Shown here piece by piece: positions 46,849-58,900 of a DNA stretch of 64,000 bases. Every line of letters begins with the position of its first letter. Position 1 is the first letter of the stretch. The notes under the pieces were generated by a model that ran no database searches, was not told the DNA's origin, and saw only the letters and a list, made by a program, of their open reading frames with translations. Source of the DNA: Porites lobata (taxonomy: Eukaryota; Cnidaria; Anthozoa; Scleractinia; Poritidae). The position numbers and the translations under genes were made by a program. The DNA lies in the NCBI GenBank assembly GCA_942486035.1, contig CALNXK010000014.1, positions 122,001-186,000 on the forward strand, read 5' to 3'.

Positions 46849-47469
46849 TTACAGGCAAAACAGGAACCCGGTTTGGCTTGTGGCGTTCTGGGCTGGAATA
46901 GGTTTCCCACTACACTGGCTAGAAGCAGCAGCAGCGACCGACGTTAACGCAGTGGGATCTCTTCTGTTTGTTTGCCTTGACTTAAAACGTTCGCTTTGTT
47001 TAGCCTGGTTACGTGCCCTAGCCACTGCTCTGATAATCTTCTTCTCGTTGTCGGAATCCTCCGCAAGATCGTTACGTTTGTATTCACGAATCAATGACTA
47101 CCCAAAGTCTGACTTGTCAGCAAGCAGAATATGTTTCTGCCTCTCAGTCAATAACTTCTCACCTTTCTCAAGTGAAGCGTGAACTTTATCAAACTGACAA
47201 GCGGAACAAGCATCTTTAGCCTCTTCAATAGCGTCGCTGACTTTGAGGTTGAATCGATATTGATCTTCGTTACCTCTCTTTTTAAACCGATGAGGCTCGT
47301 CGAACTTAAGCTTCTTGATTTCTTTGAGGTGGGAATCTGCGGTGTCCGCATGCGAATGTTTCAGCTCGTTTAAGGAGTCATCGAGCAACAACTTCATAGA
47401 CGCTAAGAGATTCTCATTCTTCTTTGTAACAGTCGATTCCACAATTCTGACTACTTCGGCCTCGTCCAT
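46849..47469 (-). pseudogene. DIRS gag-like ORF1
   Basis: Starts at ATG 47469 (MDEAEVVRIVESTVTKKNEN), highly charged, with KFDEPHRFKKRGNEDQYRFN and HASLEKGEKLLTERQKHILL. An in-frame TAG at 47098-47100 follows DKSDFG, after which the same frame continues REYKRNDLAEDSDNEKKII and RARNQAKQSERFKSRQ. ORF1 of DIRS elements is a nucleocapsid-like protein. Downstream sequence leads to RT. Confidence 0.75.
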
Positions 47470-47505
47470 GATTGAGAATAAGTCACAAGGAAGACAAAAG
47501 TAAAA

Positions 47506-47690
47506 AATAACATGAGCTAGACGAGGTGTCGGCCTAGAATGCTTTCCCACGTGATAAGCATCCCTTTTATAGCGCTCCATTCTACCCATACTGCACTTCA
47601 ACTGCCCCAGTCCCCACTGCTCCCGTGCCGCAGAAATATTTCATTTCCGGCTAATTCGTATCCACTCAAACGCTGGAAATTCCATTTTGC
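47506..47690 (-). repeat. DIRS split repeat A1
   Basis: Element 5' end; differs from A2 at only a few positions (for example CATACTGCAC against CATACCGCAC). The gag ATG lies 37 bases inside it. Confidence 0.88.
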
Positions 47691-47727
47691 AAAACACTAT
47701 AAACACAAATGTCTTAAACCTTCAACT

Positions 47728-49170
47728 CCCAACAACAACAACAACATCTTTTATTTAAACATGGTGGGTTTTAAAGCTAATATAGCTTATGGGGCCGCGT
47801 AAAAAAATGTTAATAAAATAAAATAATAAAAATTATTAAAATTGAATGTAGTCAGTAAAAGGTGAAATATGTACAATAAAAGATGTGAATGGAATTAATA
47901 AAAGATGAAATCACTGTCAATTTGGGGACGACCCATTTGCAGTGACTCTTCATTAAAGTTCTAGTTTCTGGGGGCGCGAGAATTTCTTGCCCTTTTGGCA
48001 TAGTCCCTGGCGCTGACTGCGGGTGGTTCTAAAAGATTTCAAACAATGTAAGAAATAGAGTTTTTCATATAATAAGTTTCAAAACGTTGTACGCTAATAC
48101 GATTTTGATGACAGAGGTCATGCTTAGACTCTTTCCTTTGGATTATATGTTCCAAGCATGATGGAGTTATGCGGTTGTATATATTATAATTTAAGGTGGC
48201 TATTTTGACCTTATAAGTGTCAAATAAAGAGTCCCAGTTAGCTGTTTTTCTTACATCCTCAGAGGGCATGTCGCGCGGGAGGTTATATATAACTCTAGCA
48301 GCCCTGCAATGTATGGATTCCAAAGAATTAAATTCATTCTTATTTGTACAACAGCCCCAAATTGGTAACGCATATGTAACCGAGGTTAAAATGACTTTAA
48401 AATATAGATCTAACAGCGAATTCCTGGGTAAAAAGCGGCTGCGTTTGATTAGATTGAGCTTGTTAACAAACCCTCTCTTGAGCTCTGATATGTGTTTTGT
48501 CCACGTAAGCTTGTTGTCGATGGTTACACCTAACAGCTTAGAACTTGAGGACCATTTTATGAGATGCTGGTTAATTTTTAAGCTGCCTAAGGGACCGATG
48601 AAATGATTTCGTTTAAGGATCATTCCCTTGCACTTTTTGGGGTGTGGTACCAGGGAGTTATGTTTGCACCACAGGGCGGGTTCTTCTAGAGCTTTGTTCA
48701 GCGTTGTTGTGACCTGGTCTACAGATTCACCAACACAGTACATGGTAGTATCATCAGCATACAGGAACGTCGTTGCAGTGTTAACTGCTTTCGGTGGATT
48801 GCTTGTGTACAAGGAGAAGAGTATGGGCCCTAGTACGGAGCCCTGTGGTATACCGTGTGCAACTTTGGTATTCTCAGAGGGTACGCCATTAATTACAGTA
48901 TACTTTTCCCGTTCAGATAGATAATCTCTTAGCCGTGCCAGTAAGTTTCCCGTGATTCCAAAGTTGTGCTCTAGCTTGTGAAGAAGAATTGGGTGTGAAA
49001 CGCAATCAAACGCCTTCTGGAAGTCTACGAATAGAGCGCCCACAACTAATTTGTTATCGATTGCTCGTCGCCAAGTTTCAGTCAGGTGGATGAGTAATAG
49101 CTTTGTCGATCTTCCTTTTCGGTAGGCCCAAGAGTTTCTGGCTGCAAGACATTTCCTTGTGCATCAGTTA
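47728..49170 (-). mobile_element. LINE (CR1/L2-like RT), 5'-truncated
   Basis: Open from about 49150: AYRKGRSTKLLLIHLTETW, ALFVDFQKAFDCVSHPILLH, VAHGIPQGSVLGPILFSL and the intact active site FLYADDTTMYC, then KWSSSSKLLGVTIDNKLTW and a C-terminal CRAARVIYNLPRDMP. The frame ends at 48039. The 3' UTR ends in a (GTT)n-type tail (AACAACAACAAC on + at about 47729-47745), as in LINEs with microsatellite tails. The 5' end is missing. It lies directly beside the DIRS element. Confidence 0.87.
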
Positions 49171-49670
49171 GGAGAATTTGAGGTTATATCAAGATAACAC
49201 CCCATGGCTGATAAGTTTGTCTATTCTCATCTCCTGTCTGCTGGACTGTGTATTAATGTTTTAAGGAGAAGTTACATGCTAATCACCCGTGGGAGTTAAA
49301 GGGATAAAGAACGACAATTTTAATAATCATGATACCTGCAATTGTCAATAAAACAAGGACAATGAAAATGTTTAAAATAAAACACAATCAAAATGTCTGA
49401 AGACTTCTGATATAAAAAAGGACTATCTGAGTAAATTAATTCTTCAACTGCATACTAACAATCTACGTTTGACTGAACAGGCTTAGTGATCCGATGCCTC
49501 TGGAGATCAAAAGAGGATGTCTATGGTTAAACGACTAAGATTGTTTGTTGTTACTTTACAAATTTACTATAACAATCATCGATTCTATTCTTCGGATTAA
49601 GTAGTGGTGTGATTTAAAAATGTTTCAGTCATTTTCAACCTATAAATGTTGACAATGACAAAGTAAAAAT
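49171..49670. other. Spacer with dispersed repeat copy
   Basis: No gene. 49319-49404 repeats the sequence at 41409-41494. Confidence 0.5.
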
Positions 49671-49807
49671 GGATCAGTTAAGGTTCCTGGGAAACTGCCC
49701 ACCTACCCCTCCCCTAACCCAACATTTTGCCTAAAGTGAGAAGTCAGTGTTAACGTTAGGTTAGGGGAGGGGTAGGTGGGCAGTTTCCCAGAAACCTTAA
49801 CTGATCC
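49671..49807. repeat. Palindromic MITE, 137 bp
   Basis: GGATCAGTTAAGG at the left and CCTTAACTGATCC at the right extend into a nearly perfect inverted repeat of about 50 bp (GGGAAACTGCCCACCTACCC against its complement), with a short loop between. The transcript or single strand would fold into one long hairpin. No flanking duplication was certain. Confidence 0.85.
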
Positions 49808-49996
49808 GTACAAATTTCAACATGGTTCTAATTTAAACTTGAAATGCATGCTGAGACCTCATAACCTGTGTGAAAATTAACCATGCACAATATTATTGAA
49901 CAGTGCTTCTCTAACCACTAACAAGTATAAAACAAAAGAAGGGAGAGATCCTTTAGTGGGCTTACTGTTAGTGTATTCATCATAACACTGGTGAAA

Positions 49997-52310
49997 TTAA
50001 TCACTTTGAATTACGAAGCCAAATTCTTTGCGCAGTTGATGAATGCGAACTGCTTCTAGTCCAGCAAGCTTAACACATAGATCTTTTGTGGCAAAGTGTT
50101 TGTTTTTCTTTAACACACATGTTTTCTTTAAATGGTAGTAGACATCCTGAGGCTGCACTGAGAAGGAGAGAGCGCCAGCTTTGGTTTTCTACATACTCAG
50201 CTCCTGGCGGCAAAAGATAACATCAAAGGATGCAGGGGGCAGCACATCAATTGGCTGACCAGTTGGCTTGGGCCTGAGTGGATAGTAACATCTGTAGCAT
50301 ATGTACGCTTTCGTGTCTTTTATCCAAGTGCATGTGTACAGACGCTCAGATGACTGAGGCTCGTGGGACCCACTCATATCTGTAGGCATAGATGACTGCA
50401 AGTCGCTGGCTGTTTCCTTTGGCTGGAACTCACTTGTGTCCCTGGCGCCCGAGGAATGCTCTTCAGCAACGGTTATTCTTGGTCGGAATCCAGTTGTGTC
50501 CCTGGGAGAAGACAGGCTTTGTCGTCCACCGTGTCTTCCACTCTGCCCCGGTTTCTTGCCAGAAGAAGAAGGCATTCCTTCTGTTGCCGCCGCTAGTATT
50601 GAAGAAATGGAGGAAGTGGTAGCGGAGCTACTAAATCCAAACGCTTTCGACAACGCAATCTTCTGGAATTCTCTCAACTTTCTCTCCTTTTGTTGTTTTG
50701 ACATTCCTAGCCACTTTTCTGCTGGTATTATCAGTCATTGACATTTAGGACGAATCCTATAAGGCCCCTCGTTTATTAGTGCCTGGCTGATGTTTCTTTC
50801 TTGTGCCTCTGACATTTCCTTGAGTTGCCGTATGCATTCAGGCCAACTGAGCTTCTTTTTTTCCATACGGGTTTTAATGTGGTTGCTCATTGACTCTGGT
50901 CGTTGCTATAAAAGAAACTGTCATCAAACCCGGTCTTCTTTCTTACACTGGCGATCATCATGCTTTGCATGTCCTCTGCGACGTATTTTAGAAAGTAGCT
51001 GTAAAATTCGGTTCTATCCTCACTGGTTAACTGCCTAGCCTCCAATTCGCGTTTTGTCCATACGGGATATAACGATTCAAGGACAGCATCAAACTCATCG
51101 CGACTGACAGCATCAACAAGGCCAAGTTCTTTTTTTGCCTCCGAACCAAATGTATCTTCCAAAAAAGGTTTCTTCTGAAACTGGCCAATTCCGAGGTCTC
51201 TCAGCTTACGTCGGATATCCTGCTCCAGGTGACCTTTGCAGCAGAGCTGGGTAGCGATCAGGAAACAAGATCAAAATCCCTTCCTCAGTGCAACGTCCCT
51301 GTCGGAACCAATCGCCACAGTGTTGCTTCGTTCATCATCGAGGGAGACAAATCTACGAACCGAAAAACTTGTAACTTTCTGCCTTTGTCTGCATGTGGAT
51401 CATAGTCGGCCCCAAAGAATGTAGGTTCCTTTCCGTAGTGCTTGTCAACCAGGATTTTGTGCTTGTAGGTGGTAGAGGTAACAAAGAAATTACCAATATT
51501 GAATGTTGTGTCTATACACAGCCCTGACGCTGGAAGGAACTGTGTTGTACAAAATGGTACTAAATCGTTGAGCTGTCTGCCACTTGCTACAATAAAGGAC
51601 GGCTCTTGGGTGACCTGGACACGTCTTATAAAAGGCTTCAATTGGCTTGCTTCCAGCCTGGACATCTTGATTAACTTGCACATTTCATCTTTGTCCTTTT
51701 TCGGCTTCGCGTTTCAGTTAACATCACTGACCTGCTTTCTGTTCCTTGGCAAAACCCTGTGTGATTGATATCCAAGCAAACCTCCTGCGTCCTCAAAAAC
51801 TTCGTCGTATACTTGAGAAGGCCCCTCTCGGTCTTTTGCTTTATCTTTGATGCTCTGCTATGTACTTGGACGACTCCGATAGTACGAACTGTTACTCTTC
51901 TTTACATTTCCATGAGCTGCTGTTGGGACAGGGTGAGGCTTACCCTCGAATTCGTAGCAAAGAAGCCTCACCCCCCCTTTGTAGTCATACCCCTCAAAAC
52001 ATCGTCTCTTAAAATCTTTGTGGCATTGATGAGTCCAGTACGTTTTCTTTAGCAGCACAACTTTTTCATCCTCCACCCTGGACGGTTTCTTTTTCGACAG
52101 GAAACGAGTTCCAGATGCTGTAACATGGAAATATCCAACTGTTACCTTCCCCACGTTGTGGAAGGCGCCTAGATCGTCTGCTTTCTAGTCATTAGGATTT
52201 CTTAGGGCCTTCGTACCTATAACAAAAGTGCATTCTCCTCGAACTTAACGGGTGCTTTCCTGCAGATGTAATCTTGTGGTGGATTCCTAAGAAGATTTGC
52301 TATCTCTTCC
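49997..52310 (-). pseudogene. MULE-like transposase gene, broken
   Basis: Reading leftwards from about 52310: NLLRNPPQDYICRKAPVKFE; a FLYWCH-like zinc-binding stretch (KKTYWTHQCHKDFKRRC, then KPHPVPTAAHG); the catalytic start LCIDTTFNIGNFFVTSTTYK with a candidate Asp; FFGADYDPHADKGRK; then in other frames FEDTFGSEAKKEL-like sequence (51162) and FYSYFLKYVAEDMQSMM. The C-terminal part (50704-49997) has YTCTWIKDTKAYICYRCYYP and VQPQDVYYHLKKTCVLKKN, with an in-frame TAG after QELSM, ending at TAA 49997-49999. The order resembles uncharacterised MULE-type transposases of marine invertebrates. At least four frame breaks. Confidence 0.6.
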
Positions 52311-53097
52311 AAGATTGATTCAAAGTCTGCCTTTATTGGATGGGCAGTTGAACATTATTCTTGAATAGCTGTGGAAGTTCTCCTGTGTCCCTGGGGATAA
52401 AATGCCACTGTCAATTTTATTTCGCTGAATGTTTTTGCTCCTATTCTATTTTGTGCGACACCCCGGGAGAATCCACCGAATGACCAAGAACAATGCCTGG
52501 TAAATTGAGGATTCATGTAATACAGCTTTATTTAAATTTGTGATGACACGGCTAATTAACGTTACTTATTATGTGGAAATGAATAATTGTCGTTGGTACG
52601 ATTATAACAAGCACTTGGCCATGTATTTTGTTTTTTTTTAAAGGCAGCAGGTAAATGCAGCTGCTACTGTCAGTATCAATATTATTGAGAGTATTACTGT
52701 TTATCAGAATCATAAGATGTCAGAATTCTTATCATCACTATCATGCCTATCTTTGTCACTGTCAATGATGCAAAGATCACTATTGTATTCATCCTCGAGC
52801 TCTGAATTTGAAGATTTGTTTTGAATTTGAGAAACATACAAATAATGGAATGGAATGGAACTGAATCTAGAGTAACTAATTTTTGTTCAACGCCTTTAAC
52901 AAACCCTGTTCCGTTTCAAACCTGTTATGTCTTAAACAACTACAAACGTGCATTTGCCGCTAGCAATGCGTACGAGCGCTGTAATTCTTTCTAAGAGACC
53001 ACCATCTTTCTCTGAAATGACTTCTGAATTGACGAGATACCCCCAAAAAACATTTCTTTTGCTCGATAACATTACAAACCACATCTTACTATGAGGG
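52311..53097. other. Gene-free AT-rich spacer
   Basis: Nothing recognisable on either strand. Confidence 0.45.
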
Positions 53098-53230
53098 GTG
53101 ATTTTCCCCAATATTAACTTTCAAATTTTGTTATGCCATTCTTCTATGCTGTTATTCAGTTTTCTTAGGAATTCTTATATGCATGTTCGAATCTTATTAT
53201 TCCCTTTCGAATTTTGCTATTTGCTTTACT
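53098..53230. repeat. Degenerate minisatellite, left part
   Basis: Irregular repeats of about 20 bp on the theme TTTCGAATTCTGTTATTC. It continues at 61572-61720, so the 8.3-kb transposon was inserted inside it. Ends with GCTTTACT (53223-53230), the target duplication. Confidence 0.65.
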
Positions 53231-53235
53231 CAGGG

Positions 53236-53395
53236 CGTTACAAATCGATAGAAATCGATCATCGAAAACTAATCGATTACTCGATATTACTCGATAATAC
53301 TCGATAATTGTTAATCGATTAGCTAAAATAATCGATAGAAATCGATAATCACAAGACTTAGACCGAGATTATCGATTTTATCGATTTATCCGGTC
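53236..53395. repeat. Left subterminal ATCGAT array
   Basis: Eight ATCGAT hexamers counted by eye in about 160 bp, mostly as AAATCGATA or its complement, plus several half-matches such as CTCGATA. ATCGAT is the preferred site class of Cux/CDP-type CUT-homeodomain proteins (established for that family). The element encodes such a protein. Confidence 0.85.
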
Positions 53396-54141
53396 GATTG
53401 AGGACATTGAAAAAAAAATTATATCAAGTCAATTTAGAATCAAGGAACTTTTTTCTTTCTTACCGAAAACTGAACGTCAAAACCTCTTCCAGTCTTGGCG
53501 ATAATCTGTGATAACCAGATAACTCATTCGCATTTGAAGCAATTTTTCTGAGTTTTTAGACTCGTAGCTCGGACGAAAACGACAGCACACTGTGTAAGCG
53601 GCGTAAGAACACCAGTGGAATTGTTTACGCTGGTAAACGTGGCGTACTGCTACAACAAAAACCATGTTGAATTGAGTCAATCTTGGAATGAATTTCATTT
53701 CTGCATAAGCTGAATGTTGCTTTCTGTGCGTTCTATGGCTGATATTTAACATAAATCGGCTTTGGTGAGTTAATCAGCGGATAAACATTGGATTTCAGGT
53801 TTCGGTTTAAGGTTTGTGGGTAGTACGCGTGGTATGTGATAGCAGATGATGGTGAAAGGTCACGTGATTAAGAGTGAACACGTGAACAAGAAAACTTCCC
53901 AGACCACGAACCCACTTCATTCGCAGTGCGATAACAGCACACTGTACAATTAATCCTCTTATTAATGCTCAGTGTTATTCCTTATTCCAACAGGGTTGAT
54001 GGATGCGATGGACGATAGCACAAAATAAACAGACAAGTTTGTGGTTTTCTATATGAAATCAGTTAAAATTACTTTTTATTTTTCATAATTCACGTGTACC
54101 AGGTTACAAACTAAATAAAACCAGATAAAACAAGTCACTGG

Positions 54142-55985
54142 TCACATGTCACTGTGGAGTAGCTCCCGAATCGTCACTGCTTCCCCCTGATTCTGCGTAT
54201 ACTGCCCCGGCTTGTAAGTTCCCTGCTTTTGTTTCCTGCGATGATTGTTAAACCATACGCTCACCTGGAAGTCACAAAATATAAATGAAATAAATAAGTA
54301 AATAAATGTTTGGTCAACTCTCCATGAAGGATACCTGGATACTTTCTATTCAGCGTCTATTCCTAGCACCAACGCAACTCATTTTGTAATTGCAACGAGC
54401 CCGGCAAGAAGAATACCGCATGAACTTAACTCCTACTGTGTCCACGTGGAACCATGCATTAGTCGAGATTAGTCTCTTGTACAAGCAGATCGGTGCTATG
54501 GCGCATTATATTTCCTTTTTTCTCATGCATTATTTTAAGCATATATCTTTTCGAAGTTACCGACAGTGCCCCTCATAAAGACATACATCAGGTGAACCAA
54601 GAATTACAGAAACGTGATTTTCGGCCCCTGACATCCGACAGTGATTTCAAGAACTCGATTACTTGTAATTCATGTGGCTTGACTTTAACCTATGGAGATA
54701 GCGCTAAAACGATGTGGCTGGTGAAGCGCCATAGCAAGGAAGAGTCACACAAAATAAAAGCTGGATGGTATTTGGACGACGACAATAATGTTTTGTCAAG
54801 TAAACCTAAAGGTAAGGCTAAACAAAGATGTCAAATCGACAACTCAGCTGTAAAGTTTAGCAACGAATTGATCGAAGTTTTCAGTTTGATTTGATCGTTT
54901 ACCAATTTGTTGCAAAGAAATATTCTAGGCTTACCTGTCGCTCTTCTAGTTTTAGTAACTTGGCCGTTCGCTCTAGTACGCTTCTTTCAGGCAATCCGTT
55001 CGATGACTTGAAGACGGAATCTAGCGTGGATAATTCGAGGTCGCTGTATCGTTTAACCGCCTTTTTTGGAGGCTTGTCACTTTCATCAATTTCTTTCCTC
55101 CGTGATTTTGACACTAAAATAATTTAAAGCAAAAAATTAATTTAGTCAAGAAACCCTATACTAACCTTTTGTCATTCAATGACTTACAGTGGTCGAGCCT
55201 AACCGTCAGCGGTGGTAAAGGTGTCATGCTATAAATATTGTCACCAAGAAGGTGACGAGCAATGATATTTCACTTTATTATAAAAGAATGTAAATACAAC
55301 AACTATAAATAGATATTTACCTTTCTTGTATTCATCGATCAATGCGGCTTGCTGTTTGGGGTCGTTTAGAAAAGCGTTCAAGGTTACCCATATTGCCTGG
55401 CCATGTGTTTTTGGCAGCTCGTTTGGCGCTTTTGTGATGTAGTCTGAGAAAGAACCTTGGGACCTATTCACTACCCTTTTAGCAAAGAATGTTTGGGAAA
55501 CCCCTTTTGTGAGGAGCCATCTCGAAACTTTTGAAGCGATTTCCCTCGGTAAAAGAATGACATCTTCCGTATTCTTCTTAGCTGCACCGGCTTCTTGATC
55601 TGCTTCGTCTGTAATCTCCACGACTTGCGTTTGAGCGTTTGTAGCCGGTAGCTTCTGTCGCTTCATTACACGTGCTTTTTCCTGTGTGGAAAAGGTTAAG
55701 ACCATTCTTGTCTTAAATCGCTCCTAAAATTCAGTGTCAGTTCCACAAGGTCTAAATCTAAATTTTTGCAGTTTAAACTATAATGGAGGAGGCTTAAAAA
55801 CATCTCAAAACACATAACATTCATGAGTGAAATAAACAAACAACACTGCGTACCATTGGTACCATTCACCGCATTTTCCATTACTTTAATCTCTCTCCGC
55901 AACGCTCTTCAACAAATTTCTTCAAATCAGGCAGTTCTTTTTCTGCTATCTTGACTGACACTTCAACGTATTCTTTATCTTCCAT
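54142..55985 (-). CDS. CUT-domain plus homeodomain protein carried by the transposon
   Basis: Exons 2-4 join perfectly: 55681-55321, 55113-54935, 54264-54142 (TGA 54142-54144), all GT-AG, phases 0/1/0. Exon 2 encodes a CUT domain: LPREIASKVSRWLLTKGVSQ, FFAKRVVNRSQGSFSDYI, WVTLNAFLNDP. Exon 3 starts basic (SKSRRKE) and holds homeodomain helices 1-2 (RYSDLELSTLDSVFKSSNG, RTAKLLKLEERQ). Exon 4 opens with helix 3, VSVWFNNHRRKQKQ, keeping Trp48, Phe49, Asn51 and Arg53. The intron between residues 44 and 45 is a classical homeobox position. Exon 1 is less certain: ATG at 55985 in good context (CAACCATGG), MEDKEYVEVSVKIAEK, then a frameshift before donor GTGAATGG near 55870. CUT-homeodomain proteins are sequence-specific DNA-binding factors; here probably nuclear and element-directed (inference). 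Confidence 0.87.
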
Positions 55986-58900
55986 GGTTGAACCAGTTTC
56001 AACAAAGATCAAGAAAACCGAGAGAAAACAAACGTTAACACACCCGAGACACGAATTGGCACAAACACCGGCAGTCAGTGAACGTGTGACACGAATTAGC
56101 ACAAACACCGGCAGTCAGTGAACGTGTGAAAAAGATACTGGGGAGAGAATCTGGCAGTTGATTCCCGCGTTTGGTCAGTTTGAATCCGATCTATTCTTGA
56201 TACTAAACACGAAGAAAAAGAAGTTTTCAGAATCTAAATAAGTCCAGGAAAAATAAAATATAATTTAATTTACTCAATAAAACAGAACAGGAAATATACT
56301 AAAAAAGTTGTATTAGTTCAAATATATCACTATTGTAAGAAAAACCTATATTATTCGAATATTTGACAACTCTCTGCTGTTTTCCTTTAAAAGAGTAGTT
56401 GATCTATTGAGTGATCATTCAGTTTATTTTAATATGTTTTTTTTTTTTTTTAATACTTAACCAACGAATCTGCTCAGCGATATTATGCTGTGAGGGGCGG
56501 GCTGTATACACCGTAGCGTATTTAACACACACGCACGAACATCTTTCTTACAGGAAATAAACTGCTGACGAGTTATTTTGGAACCGCCAAACAGAAGTCT
56601 TCCCCCAGCCCATCAACATCTCGGAGCGCAAGTGCCAAAACAGTCATGGTTGCAGAAATGGTGTCTTATGCACAAAGAGAAAAGGTATACAGCGTGGGTT
56701 CTTTTTTCCCTTTTTTTCATTGTTTTGATTCCGCGTCTTTTTAAGCGATGTTTTAAGGGTTTTCCAACTCAAGTCATCTGACCCAATGTTTAATTGATTT
56801 CTATTTTCACAGGCAGTTGCAAATACACACCGAGAAATGAACAGGGCGTTCGGACAGAGGCTGAGTGAAATGATGATGACAGAATCTCCTTTGCGGGATC
56901 AGCAAGACAACTCAAAACAACGCGTTTCAGTTGAAGAGATCGTATACAACGAAAAATTTGTATACATGAACCGGCTTTCAGAGGCTAGGATAGAGACTGA
57001 AAAATTATTACATTCCTCCGATTTGTCCAAAGTCCAAAAAAAGTCGCATATGGAGAGGGAAATCTCAAATATGTTAATGGAAAGTAGAGACAATACCCAG
57101 AGGGTCAGGGACTCCTTCGGTTCCAGTGTCTGTTAGGAGCATCAGAGGAAAATTTTAAAAGAGCCGTTTAGACATTGCCACCTCTTGTATTCAACATATA
57201 GCGGAGAAAGCTTCATTATCAGAATTGTATCGAAAAAAAATTGCTGAACTTAGACTACAGTTATCGGTAAAAGAAGATGTCATTTGCGCATTACAGCATG
57301 ATCTGAAAAGCAAATGTCTAAAACAGCAGCTGCCAGAAATCGCGCTTCAGCTGGCTGCAGTAGTAGAAAGGAAAGACCAAAAAAATACTGAATTCATTTC
57401 GATTGTGTCCGATCTTCTTGCGCACAACATAAATGAGAAAAAATGCTGGAATGACGACACAAAGTCCTTGTTCGCAATTATTCTAGATTATGGAGGACTG
57501 GCCTTGCTAAAGATAATCAGGGAAAAAATTGGCGGGCCGAGTCTGCAGACTGCTTATGCAACAGCCCGACGCAAGGTTCCTATTGCAACTAAACTAACAG
57601 AAGATCAGTTTGGAATAGCGGCCTCATTCTATCAACGTGTTGGTTATACGGGACCATTTGTCCTGGCCATAGATGCTACTGCAATTTCACCATGCCTTAG
57701 AGTAAGAGGCAATCGAATCGTAGGAATTGCATCTGAAGAGGACATTTTGTACGTACTGCACAAGATATTATCGAGGTGACAAATGACCAAAGTAAGGAAA
57801 AGGCGCGGCAAGCTAATGCGTTTGTGTTGACTCCTCTGCAAGAGCACGTTCCTAGTTTTACCCTTGCAATTTCACCAGTAGTTAAGGGGCAAGACTGGGC
57901 TTCAGTGAGGAATTGGTTCGTGGACGCATTAAACTGGGGTGCTCAACATAATATGCAGATTCTCGGAATAGGTGCGGATGGAGACTCTAAATTTAGAAGA
58001 TACTTTCTTGATGAGTTTAGTAAAAGGCATGGCATGGTAGATGAAGTGATTTCGGTATCTCACAAGGGGTTCAGTTTTGTTTCTGTGGTCAAGAATGTTC
58101 ATGGCCTGAGAATTCCTACTGTTATGTTTCCTGACTGGAAGCACCTAATTAAAAATGGAGAAACCAGATTCTAAACGTGCGTCGCGTCCTGGTTCTAGGA
58201 GATTCGTTTGTCATGATTGAAGATCTAATGAGGTTGTATGAGGCGAACAAATTAAAAAGTGGATTATGGAAAAGTGACATTTTCGTCAGGGACAAACAGA
58301 ACGTGGCTGCAGCGCTACGAATTTTGCAACCTGAAGTCCGAGAATGCTTGAGCGAGTGGAATAAGGACCGCAGTCAAGCAATTCGAGTTTACCTTAAAGT
58401 AGGACATAACATGCTACGTGCATATACAGATGAAAATCTCACTGTGAAAGAACGGTCAAAGCTTGCTTGGTCTTCAGTTTGCTTTGTCAGATTATGGAAA
58501 GCTTGGGTAGAGATGTCAAATTATCCAATAGAGTCCTCTTTTATATCCTTACAAACGTACAACGATATAGTGCTTGCGGGACACTCGCTTATATTGTCGA
58601 GAAAATTATTTTCGGAGTACTTCCCCGATCAATCTTTTAATCCCTCTACGTTTGGTTCTGACAGTTGTGAAAGACTTTTTGCACGCTGTCGTGGGTTTTG
58701 TAAAGGAAAACAAATTTTTGTATGCTGGACATGCTCGACATTTGCGGCAGAATAGCAAAACTCGATGAGCTGAAACTTAAGGAGCCTCCAGTTGTTTCTC
58801 GCACATCTTGGCCAGAGTTTGTGGAAGATGAAATCTTGAGCGGCATCAAGGAGGCAGAAAAAGAAGTTCTGAAAACCATCGAGGGACTAGGCATGCTGCC

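Larger units (their letters stand above)
42942..47690 (-). mobile_element. DIRS/PAT-type tyrosine-recombinase retrotransposon with split direct repeats
   Basis: Minus-strand layout A1 - coding - B1 - A2 - spacer - B2. A1 is 47506-47690 and A2 43404-43588 (shared GCTAGACGAGGTGTCGGCC, GGCTAATTCGTATCCACTC). B1 is 43585-43684 and B2 42942-43040 (shared CACTACGCAGTACAACATG, AAACCATTAGGTTTATTTTG). Split direct repeats of this A1-B1-A2-B2 kind are typical of PAT/Ngaro-type elements. The coding order gag, RT, RNase H, tyrosine recombinase agrees. No target duplication is expected. Several nonsense codons make it inactive. Confidence 0.88.

Noticed and set aside
57744..57790. Programmed frameshifting in the transposase
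   Set aside because: Several shifts occur at different homopolymers without slippery-site plus structure; decay or sequencing error explains them better.
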